DNA of 64,000 bases, taken from positions 1 through 64,000 of the forward strand of contig NZ_JAGHZZ010000060.1 of the NCBI RefSeq assembly GCF_017745095.1. The letters are read 5' to 3'. This document shows, piece after piece, positions 57,004 through 64,000 of the stretch (position 1 is the stretch's first letter; each line of letters begins with the position of its first letter). The notes beneath the pieces are model-generated. The model made no database searches. It saw only the letters and a list, made by a program, of their open reading frames with translations, and was not told where the DNA came from. The translations under genes and the position numbers were made by a program. The stretch is from Sporocytophaga sp. GTDB lineage: Bacteria; Bacteroidota; Bacteroidia; Cytophagales; Cytophagaceae.

Positions 57004-58227
57004 CTATACATTTTCTTTCTGTAATAATGCAGGAATTGTTTTCGCAATAATTTTCAGATCTCTCAAGAATGAATAATTCCTGGCATAGTCATTATCCAGC
57101 TGAATTCTTTCAGCCTCCGACATTTCCTTAGTTCCTCTTTTTGTCACCTGCCAAAGACCTGTAATACCTGCAGGAGCAAGGAATCTTAGGGTAAACTGAT
57201 CCACTGTAATCTTTTCAGCTTCATAAAGCGGAAGCGGACGATTACCAACAATAGACATATCGCCTTTCAATACATTGAAAAGTTGAGGCAGCTCATCTAT
57301 ACTAGTATTCCTTATAAACTTACCGATCTTGGTAATTCTTGGGTCATTACTTATTTTTATAAATGCGGCAGCATCCTTTTCTTTCTTTTCCAAAAGGAAT
57401 CTCTTTTCACAAATTTCTTTTCCATCCAAGAAAAGCATGGACTGACAAACCTTATTTCCTCTTGCACACTCTTCACAAAGGTTTGTGTGCTGAGACTTTT
57501 CTTCAACAGCTACAGTAGTTTCTTTTTTATTGTCACCTTCAGCACCTTTTTTATTTTTATTATATTGATTCAAGTGTGCTAGATCCTTTAACTTCTTATC
57601 AGCATCGGCGCTCATTGAGCGAAACTTATAGAAGTCAAAAATCTTGTATCCAGTACCAACCCTTTTCGCAGCATAAAAAACAGGGCCTCTTGATTCCAGC
57701 CTTATTAATATAGCAAGCAAAAGAAAGAATGGACTTAGAAATATAAGTGCTAGTGTTGCAAATACAATATCAAATATCCTCTTAACTAAAGGAATCTTAT
57801 ACTCTGGATGCTTTACAAAGCCCTCTTTATACGCTCGTTTGTAATGAATTTTATTTTCTATTAGGTAATTTAACCTTAATGCAAATGGATCTTTCGAGAC
57901 ATTCTGTTCGAAAATTTCGGATACACTATGTTTAAGCATTTCGGAGCGGACCTGCCCTGTAATGCTGTCAACAAGAAAAACAAAAGGAACCGGCTCTACA
58001 TCCGATTGTTTTAAATGCTGCAACAATAACAGCCCATTCGGGCTGTGTAATTGTCCAGCAGAAATTATTGCATCGATTTTATTACCCTTAGAATGCCATT
58101 CGAAAAACTTAAACCCGTTTTCAAAATGTATAACATCAAACCCATCTGCCATTCGAGTTGAAAATGATTCTAGCCGATCCGTCTGATTGTCTATATAAGC
58201 CAGCTTCTTCTGTGTAATAAGCTCCAT
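57004..58227 (-). CDS. Polyprenyl-phosphate sugar transferase fused to a dead receiver domain
   Basis: 407 residues. N-terminus about 1-125 folds like a response-regulator receiver (YIDNQTD, DAIISAGQLHSPNG) but the phosphoacceptor Asp is A57 and the conserved Lys is absent. A bacterial sugar transferase (WbaP/WcaJ family) follows: transmembrane/re-entrant helix about 151-175 with LSPFF, then KFRSM (about 201-205), the catalytic DELPQL (D311, E312), and SIVGNRPLPLYE. Between KFRSM and FIKISNDPR lies an unusual insert of about 80 residues with four cysteines (C251, C254, C261, C273). It starts a repeat unit by loading a sugar phosphate onto undecaprenyl phosphate. It lies 9 bases after the response regulator gene. 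Confidence 0.9.
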   Translation of the reverse strand: MELITQKKLAYIDNQTDRLESFSTRMADGFDVIHFENGFKFFEWHSKGNKIDAIISAGQLHSPNGLLLLQHLKQSDVEPVPFVFLVDSITGQVRSEMLKHSVSEIFEQNVSKDPFALRLNYLIENKIHYKRAYKEGFVKHPEYKIPLVKRIFDIVFATLALIFLSPFFLLLAILIRLESRGPVFYAAKRVGTGYKIFDFYKFRSMSADADKKLKDLAHLNQYNKNKKGAEGDNKKETTVAVEEKSQHTNLCEECARGNKVCQSMLFLDGKEICEKRFLLEKKEKDAAAFIKISNDPRITKIGKFIRNTSIDELPQLFNVLKGDMSIVGNRPLPLYEAEKITVDQFTLRFLAPAGITGLWQVTKRGTKEMSEAERIQLDNDYARNYSFLRDLKIIAKTIPALLQKENV

Positions 58228-58236
58228 ACTGATTTT

Positions 58237-58665
58237 TTACTTATAAATTCTTTTGAAAATATTTTCTACTCTTATTTCAAGTTCTTCAGGATTGAATGGT
58301 TTCATCATAAAATCATCAGCGCCACACTTAAGACACTGAATCCTCACGCTGCTTGATTCATAACTTGATAGAATTAGGAGTGGTACCTCTCTGAAAAATC
58401 CACTGGACCGGATATGTTTAATAAATTCAAATCCATCCATCTCGGGCATACGCAAATCACATATAATCAAATCCGGTATATTCCCCTCATGCATCCACTC
58501 AAATGCTTCCTTACCATTTGCTTTTTTTACTACATTATATTTTTTGCACAATGTGCAATTAATTATATCTAAAGTTGACTCAACGTCATCAATTGCAAGA
58601 ATAGTTTTCCCCTTCTCTGCCACAAGTTTTTCAACTGTTGGCAATGCCTTTTCCATTATTTCCAT
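58237..58665 (-). CDS. Stand-alone response regulator receiver (CheY-like)
   Basis: 142 residues, receiver only. Acidic pocket D26/D27, phosphoacceptor D70 in IICDLRMPEMDG, conserved Ser100/101 and Lys122 in MKPFNP are all present, so it should be phosphorylatable. No output domain follows. First gene of the leftward exopolysaccharide operon, 9 bases before the sugar transferase whose own receiver domain is dead. It may regulate the transferase or assembly by direct contact; the kinase is not in the window. Confidence 0.92.
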   Translation of the reverse strand: MEIMEKALPTVEKLVAEKGKTILAIDDVESTLDIINCTLCKKYNVVKKANGKEAFEWMHEGNIPDLIICDLRMPEMDGFEFIKHIRSSGFFREVPLLILSSYESSSVRIQCLKCGADDFMMKPFNPEELEIRVENIFKRIYK

Positions 58666-58948
58666 ACTAAATTAAATTATCGCCTTCTGCCTCGTATCTA
58701 ATTATAAATTCTCATTGGATTATTCAGCAACTTTGTGTGCTGCTTACATAATTTCAACTCAAGAGCATATTATTTGTTCAGTGCAAACAGAGGGTTTGGA
58801 AGCCTCTCTAGCATTTCACACTTCGCCCTATACTTGCCTCCTCAGGATCAATCGATTAAAAACAAGTGTTCAAATTTCTAAACTTACATTCAAATTTATC
58901 TTTCACTTTAAAGAACATTTCTATAGATTTATTGACAAATAAAATATT

Positions 58949-60238
58949 ATGGTACAGGAGAGATTAGCTGAATTGCTTAAGAAAAAAGGTATAGGGCCTG
59001 AAGGCAGCAAAAGTCTTACAACAGAAGAGCTCAATGAGCTTGAACATTTACTTAAATCTCCTGATGTAAGCCTTACCACTGTCGCCACAATGGTAACAGC
59101 TTTGCTTACACTTGAACCCAATAATCAGGAAAAAGAATGGATAGAAAAGATTAAAGCTGCTCCTTCAAAATTTCTTCCGAATGAAATTGTACCATTTTTC
59201 ACCGGTGATACAAGGGACAATTTCTATAAGCTAATCCTTAAAGTCATAAAACACGAAAACTTATCCAAAGAAGAAGCTGAAAGCGGAATAGAACAATTAT
59301 TCCATATTCAAACACCAGAATACCTTAAAGGTGCTTTCCTAGAATCACAAAGGTTAAAGAGAGAGACATTCATTGAAAACAAAGCTTTCTTTTCAGGTTT
59401 GTGGAATAAAGTAGAGAGAGTAAAAACTGATCTTCCTGTAGTAGTTGATATTGCGGATAGCTATGATGGTTTTAACCGAACTTCTAATTTTTCACTATTT
59501 ACTGCAGCATTGCTGGCATCACTAGACATTCCCTGTATTATTCACTCTATCGATAAAGTTGCACCTAAAGAGGGCTATACCTCCCACCAACTTTTGAAAC
59601 TGGCAGGCAAAGATCCACTCAAGTCTGTTTTGCATGCTAAACAAGCATTGGAAAACAAGTCGATAGGATTAGCCTATCTGGATCAGCAGATATTTTTTAA
59701 TAATCTATTTCTGCTTAAGAAGATGAGAAAGGAAATGGTTAAACGTCCTTTCCTTGCAACTTTTGAAAAACTTTTACAACCAATCCAAAGCACTCAGGGA
59801 AACTACCTTGTTTCCGGATATACACATCCACACTATAAGGAAGAAGTTGTAAAACAGCTGAAGGAACAGGGAGAATGTAAAATGGCCCTTATCTTTAAGG
59901 GACTAGAAGGGTCAACACAGTTAACACTAAGCAGAGGTTCTACCGCTATATTTTATGATGGCAATGAAATAAATGAGTCATTGGTTTCCCCTGAGGATTT
60001 TGAGCTTCCTCTTGTGGAAAGTAAACAAGATAAAAGCATCAAACCTGAAGATGTATTATCGGAAGGATTAGCGGCACTTGAGGGAAAGAAAAATTATGCG
60101 AGGGAAGCTATCATATATCAAGCCGCAGTTATAATCACTAAGTTTAACCTAATACAACAAAAAGATCTAATTTCTTTATTGCAGCAAAAGCTTGATTCGG
60201 GGGAAGCATTGAATCGATGGAACATGCTGAATATTTAA
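58949..60238 (+). CDS. TrpD2/YbiB-like anthranilate phosphoribosyltransferase homolog
   Basis: 429 residues, soluble. Helical N-terminal domain, then the glycosyltransferase-family-3 alpha/beta domain with segments typical of the TrpD2/YbiB branch: DIADSYDGFNRTSNFSLFTA, IIHSIDKVAPKEGYTSHQLL and LKSVLHAKQALENKSIGLAY. The GTGGD phosphate-binding motif of true TrpD is not seen, so anthranilate phosphoribosyl transfer is doubtful; YbiB itself binds nucleic acid. It is divergent from the response regulator gene across 283 bases and unrelated to the neighbours. Confidence 0.82.
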   Translation: MVQERLAELLKKKGIGPEGSKSLTTEELNELEHLLKSPDVSLTTVATMVTALLTLEPNNQEKEWIEKIKAAPSKFLPNEIVPFFTGDTRDNFYKLILKVIKHENLSKEEAESGIEQLFHIQTPEYLKGAFLESQRLKRETFIENKAFFSGLWNKVERVKTDLPVVVDIADSYDGFNRTSNFSLFTAALLASLDIPCIIHSIDKVAPKEGYTSHQLLKLAGKDPLKSVLHAKQALENKSIGLAYLDQQIFFNNLFLLKKMRKEMVKRPFLATFEKLLQPIQSTQGNYLVSGYTHPHYKEEVVKQLKEQGECKMALIFKGLEGSTQLTLSRGSTAIFYDGNEINESLVSPEDFELPLVESKQDKSIKPEDVLSEGLAALEGKKNYAREAIIYQAAVIITKFNLIQQKDLISLLQQKLDSGEALNRWNMLNI

Positions 60239-60243
60239 GTAAA

Positions 60244-60279
60244 AAATTAGCCTTCAAGGAATTTTTTGAAGGCTAATTT
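60244..60279. terminator. Bidirectional terminator after the TrpD2-like gene
   Basis: AAATTAGCCTTCAA and TTGAAGGCTAATTT form a perfect 14-bp stem with flanking A/T runs between converging genes. Confidence 0.93.
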
Positions 60280-60286
60280 ACAATAA

Positions 60287-61783
60287 TCAATTCTTCACAA
60301 ATCTTGAAATATAAAGTACCCCACCTTCTTTTAAGATCATCACCGAATAAATTCCCTCTCTTAAACTAGTGATATCTATCGACTCTTCATTTGTAGGGAA
60401 GCTACCATTGAGAACTTCTCTTCCTTCGTTGTTATAAATTTTATAATAAGTATTCAGAACACCTTCGATTGAAATTTTAATTCTGTCTTTTGCCGGATTC
60501 GGCGACAGGCTTACAGCCCTCCCTAACATATTTGGATAAAGGCCTAATACTAAGTCGAGAGGTTTACCCTTTTCGATTGTTCCTTTTTTATAATAAACTA
60601 ATTGACGGCTATCTTTAGATAATATATCTCCAGATAAATTATAGTATGGTCCACCCAACCCCTGTGCGTACTCTCTATAGTAATCCATAGATGGAATTAT
60701 ATACATTTCTTGGTAGCAGGAATCACCTACTACCTTCCTAGAATAGCTACCGTCATTAACGCGTTTTATCATAACAGAAGGATCTCCCAAACGTAAAAAC
60801 TGGGAATTATAAGATGCTTCAAAATCATCCTCATTTTTCTTTAAGGGTATTTGATTGATGCCATTTAGATCCGGGGTTAATGCAACTTTAATTAAAATTG
60901 TATCTAAATGTACAGTAAAGATTTCTTCCCCTCCATAAATACTTCCTTTAGTTTTATTCTCCAAAACCTCCATTTGATAAACTATTGAATCATTGCTGAA
61001 AGATTTCTCCAGGATAATCTGACGAATTTTATTCTCTACTATTTCCCCTGCATATATGGAATATTCTTCAATGTGAAACTCATCATCAACTTCAAAATCA
61101 TAGATCTCTTTTTCAGTTATATTTTTAACACCTATGTTAAATTGATCCACTCCTGCAAGCAGCAAGGAATTGGTATCTTCAGGGAAATGGAGTATATCAT
61201 ATGTTTTAACGAATCCATATTTTTTACTGATCTTCCATTCCCTACCATTGAAGGGATGGCTTAATGGGCTGTTGTCTTCATTTTTATTCAAAGAAACAGT
61301 TATAGTCAAAACAGAGTCTGTTACCTGATCTTCATATATATTAAAAGTTTCCAATCCTTTACCGATCACGGTAGCTAAAAAATGATTCTGTTCGGTTTGG
61401 AAAAAGATCCAGGAGTCATTTACGTTTGCATATTTTTTGAATATAAGGGAATCATCATTGGAGTTAATAAAGATCTCTTGCTGATCTTTAGTCATAATTA
61501 TGTTTTTCCCTGTCCATGCATAACCTCTGTTTGATATTATACATTCAGGTTCTCCTAAATCTGTACGCTTAAAAATCCTGAAATTATCATAAAGAGTATC
61601 TTCATTAACTAACCTAGTACTTTCTATACTAACAGGGATAAAGCTACCTGTAATCCCCCAGTCCATTTTCTGAAAGTTCTCCGGGGACTTAAAATACGTT
61701 GTGCCATCAGAGTGAATAGTCTTAAACTGAGCATATGAGTTTAAAGACAAAATTAAAAAAAACAATGGTAAAAATTTTCTCAT
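60287..61783 (-). CDS. T9SS-secreted protein of unknown function (paralog A)
   Basis: 498 residues from the ATG at 61783, which gives a good signal peptide (MRKFLPLFFLILSLNSYAQ). The middle (about 20-410) is beta-rich, with conserved features shared with the next gene: GYAWTGK, SLIFKKYANVNDSWIFF, HPFNGREWKISKKYGFVKTY, KKGT. No enzyme motif or known domain recognised. T9SS type A tail from VSLSPNPAKD (about 421-498). The pair sits in the same orientation, about 300 bases apart. Confidence 0.82.
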   Translation of the reverse strand: MRKFLPLFFLILSLNSYAQFKTIHSDGTTYFKSPENFQKMDWGITGSFIPVSIESTRLVNEDTLYDNFRIFKRTDLGEPECIISNRGYAWTGKNIIMTKDQQEIFINSNDDSLIFKKYANVNDSWIFFQTEQNHFLATVIGKGLETFNIYEDQVTDSVLTITVSLNKNEDNSPLSHPFNGREWKISKKYGFVKTYDILHFPEDTNSLLLAGVDQFNIGVKNITEKEIYDFEVDDEFHIEEYSIYAGEIVENKIRQIILEKSFSNDSIVYQMEVLENKTKGSIYGGEEIFTVHLDTILIKVALTPDLNGINQIPLKKNEDDFEASYNSQFLRLGDPSVMIKRVNDGSYSRKVVGDSCYQEMYIIPSMDYYREYAQGLGGPYYNLSGDILSKDSRQLVYYKKGTIEKGKPLDLVLGLYPNMLGRAVSLSPNPAKDRIKISIEGVLNTYYKIYNNEGREVLNGSFPTNEESIDITSLREGIYSVMILKEGGVLYISRFVKN

Positions 61784-62028
61784 AAAGTATTTATTAAAAA
61801 TGAATGTGTAACTATTCAACTTGGGCGCCAAAAACATTAAAGATCCATAAACACTGCTCCTTCATGATATTAAATACATTTTGAGCCCACATAAATTAGA
61901 CGTCATATTTACTAAATGTTCCCACTCTTAATACTTACTATTATAGTATATTACTTAAGCATTAAAAATTTTTACAAATTTTGCCCCCTCTATAGGGAAA
62001 TAAAAGAATAGATAAAAAGTTTAAAACA

Positions 62029-62063
62029 AAATGGCCCTGAATAAAATCTACTCAGAGCCATTT
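62029..62063 (-). terminator. Intrinsic terminator of the paralog B gene
   Basis: AAATGGCCCTGA (62029-62040) and TCAGAGCCATTT (62052-62063) form a 12-bp stem with one G-U pair; the minus strand continues in a T-rich run. Confidence 0.85.
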
Positions 62064-62081
62064 AAAAAAGTTAATTAAAAA

Positions 62082-63593
62082 CTAATTCTTCACAAATCTT
62101 GATGTATATATAACTCCTTCTTCTTTCATTATCATTAATGAATAGATCCCAGCTTTGAGGTTGTTCACATCAATGCTTTCTTCTGTACTCAAAAAGTTGC
62201 CGTTCAGCATTTCTCTTCCTTCAATGTTATAAATCTTATAACTTGTATTCAGAATCCCTTCGCTCGAAACTTTAATCCTGTCTGTAGTTGGGTTTGGAGA
62301 GAGGCTAATGGCCACGTTAAGCTTATTGGCATAAATTCCTAATACAAGGTTGTATGGAGTGCCCCATTCTTTAGATCCTTTTTTATAATATACCAATTGT
62401 AGTCCCTCTGTGGTAGGAAATAGGTAATTATCAATATAAGCTGAATAATAAGGGCCTCCTAAGCCTTCTATAAACAGAACATCCCTAGGGCTTCCATCAA
62501 TCACTGCTTCATAACAAGTATCACTTGCTGGAGAATAAAAACTCAGATCATCCAATGACTTTGCCATAAGGGTGGTACTTTTATGTATATACTGATAGGT
62601 ATACGCCGCAGCATTTCCCGGTAAAGGCTTACAAGGCAATTCATTTAAGTGTTCATAACTTGATTGAAAATAAAATTTCCACATAACAGTATCTACACTT
62701 GCAGAAAATGTTTCTCCTTGCTGAGTTCTTTGAGATACGTTATCGCTGATTTCAACATTATAAATAACGTTATCACTATTTAAACTTTTAGACAGAATCC
62801 GCTGAACCACCTTTCGTTCCTTATAATAATAGCCCTCTATATAATCACGGACATGCATTATATCTCCCTCTTCAAAATTAAAAACATCTGCTACGGTTAA
62901 ATTCTTAACTCCTACATTTTCAAACCCAGCAAGTGTTAGAGTATTTGTATCAAGCGGAAAATTCAACAAATCATATGCTTTGATAAAGCCATAACTTTTA
63001 CTGACTTTCCATTCCTTCCCATTAAAAGGATGCTCCAGCGAACTGTTATCAGAATTCTTTTTAAATGAAATTGAAATAGACATTACAGAATCGGTTACAG
63101 ACGTCCCATAAATACTGAAGGTTTCTGGCTCCTTTTTGGTAACAGTAGCGACAAAATGGTTCTCATCTGAATTATAAAATATCCACGTATCATTCACATT
63201 TGCATATTTTCTAAATACTAAAGAATCATCATGTATATTGATATAAACTTCTTTCTGACCTTCGGTCATTAGAATTTTTTTTCCTGTCCATGCCCATCCT
63301 TTATTGGTCAGATAACAAGGATCGCCATATTCTGAATTGTTCTTGTTTCGCCTGAAGACATTGTAGTTATAATAAATTGTATCTGTTGCAACAACTTCTT
63401 TTCGTTCTATTGAGACAGGAATAAAATCTCCTGAAGGTCCGTACATTCCAAGCTTGCTTTGAGCTATGTCCTGGGACTTGTACTCATAAAAGCTTCTCTT
63501 ATAAGGATAAAGGGTTTTAAACTGTGCCACTGAGCTTAAAGAACTGAATCCTAGAACAATGAGAAACAAAAATTTTGTAGTTATTTTATTCAT
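62082..63593 (-). CDS. T9SS-secreted protein of unknown function (paralog B)
   Basis: 503 residues with a signal peptide (about 1-23, SSVAQ). Clear paralog of the gene at 60287: GWAWTGK, SLVFRKYANVNDTWIFY, HPFNGKEWKVSKSYGFIKAY, KKGS, and the same T9SS tail (ISLSPNPTTD, about 426-503). The two differ mostly in the centre (about 230-330). No catalytic motif or named domain could be assigned; a surface structural or binding role is a guess. Confidence 0.82.
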   Translation of the reverse strand: MNKITTKFLFLIVLGFSSLSSVAQFKTLYPYKRSFYEYKSQDIAQSKLGMYGPSGDFIPVSIERKEVVATDTIYYNYNVFRRNKNNSEYGDPCYLTNKGWAWTGKKILMTEGQKEVYINIHDDSLVFRKYANVNDTWIFYNSDENHFVATVTKKEPETFSIYGTSVTDSVMSISISFKKNSDNSSLEHPFNGKEWKVSKSYGFIKAYDLLNFPLDTNTLTLAGFENVGVKNLTVADVFNFEEGDIMHVRDYIEGYYYKERKVVQRILSKSLNSDNVIYNVEISDNVSQRTQQGETFSASVDTVMWKFYFQSSYEHLNELPCKPLPGNAAAYTYQYIHKSTTLMAKSLDDLSFYSPASDTCYEAVIDGSPRDVLFIEGLGGPYYSAYIDNYLFPTTEGLQLVYYKKGSKEWGTPYNLVLGIYANKLNVAISLSPNPTTDRIKVSSEGILNTSYKIYNIEGREMLNGNFLSTEESIDVNNLKAGIYSLMIMKEEGVIYTSRFVKN

Positions 63594-63878
63594 ATAAAAA
63601 GTTATGATTAAGATTAATAATTGAGGATTTCCTTTTTATCCAATCCTATAATTAGACTTTAAAAATTAATATTCGTTCCCTTAAATTCAATACAACAATA
63701 AAGAATCTTTTTCTCCGAAAAGCTACCAAAAGTACATACCATTGAAAATCAAAAATTTATATAAAACAAAATAATCCCATTATTTCCGGCAGAAAAAAAA
63801 CTTTATTATTTCTTAAACAATTTTACTCCTATTTAACTTAAGGTTCTCAGTTTTCATAAACCATCTAAACTTATAACT

Positions 63879-64000
63879 ATGGGAAAAGGAGATAAAAAAT
63901 CTAAAAAAGGAAAGCTCTTTAAAGGAAGCTTTGGAAACTCAAGAAGACGCAAAACGGAGAACGTTATTACTTCACCACCCGCAGCTGCGCCAGCTAGTAG
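63879..64000 (+). CDS. THX-type 30S ribosomal protein, cut by window end
   Basis: The ATG at 63879 opens a very basic protein, MGKGDKKSKKGKLFKGSFGN, then SRRRKTENVITSPPAAAPAS, with 40 codons visible before the window ends. MGKGDKK(T/S)KKGK followed by a GS(Y/F)G, RRRK segment is the typical start of the small THX/S31 protein of the 30S subunit in Bacteroidota. The Ala/Pro-rich continuation resembles the extension seen in this phylum. Too short for a standard open-frame listing. Confidence 0.85.
   Translation, partial: MGKGDKKSKKGKLFKGSFGNSRRRKTENVITSPPAAAPAS

Noticed and set aside
1-64000. tRNA, rRNA, transposase, phage or toxin-antitoxin genes
   Set aside because: Looked for conserved tRNA arm patterns, inverted repeats flanking recombinase-like frames, and small paired genes; none was convincing.

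Overview
The window reads as an AT-rich chromosomal segment of a Bacteroidota bacterium, most likely a cellulose-degrading member of the Cytophagales (Cytophaga/Sporocytophaga-like). The taxonomic placement is inference. It rests on nine predicted secreted proteins ending in a type IX secretion (T9SS) type A sorting domain, a large GH5 cellulase, genes without clear Shine-Dalgarno sites, promoter-like boxes of the Bacteroidota type (TTG, about 21 nt, TAnnTTTG), a DUF5723 barrel protein, and a THX ribosomal protein start. No rRNA, tRNA, CRISPR array, transposase or phage gene was seen.

Layout. 0-1.7 kb: a PAS-LuxR regulator and a small conserved protein. 1.8-9.0 kb: two leftward genes for huge surface proteins, a GH5 cellulase with ten Ig modules, a CBM6-like module and a T9SS tail, and a related protein with Ig and CBM modules but no enzyme. 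9.3-26.4 kb: mostly housekeeping and envelope genes: GH63-like glucosidase, a single-pass propeller protein, dtd plus a MazG-like pyrophosphatase, a lipoprotein, a secreted dienelactone hydrolase, a TetR/HMA-like/MFS efflux operon with visible operators, an HtrA protease, an rRNA-type methyltransferase, lysS and a DUF5723 outer-membrane barrel.

26.7-47.7 kb: a surface-glycan or cell-coat region: a membrane GT2 synthase, a hexapeptide acyltransferase, four paralogous right-handed beta-helix proteins with different export signals, a soluble GT2, a kelch protein, two paralogous sorbosone-dehydrogenase-like proteins with calcium-binding TSP3 repeats, a NodB-type deacetylase and a DUF1275 membrane protein. 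47.7-58.7 kb: a compact leftward Wzx/Wzy-type exopolysaccharide locus. It begins with a response regulator and a sugar transferase fused to a dead receiver domain, followed by a half-length TolC-like protein, a Wzc-like copolymerase with degenerate kinase, a GT4, a flippase, an O-antigen-ligase/polymerase and two GT2 enzymes; most junctions overlap by 1-14 bases. 58.9-64 kb: a TrpD2/YbiB-like protein, two paralogous T9SS cargo proteins of unknown role, and the start of a THX-type ribosomal protein cut by the window end.

Taken together, the window is dominated by building and decorating the cell surface. The most unusual pieces are the exopolysaccharide operon (regulator plus pseudo-receiver transferase, no OPX/Wza gene in view, half-size OEP, degenerate kinase), the beta-helix paralog cluster, and the TetR operator lying exactly inside its own promoter.
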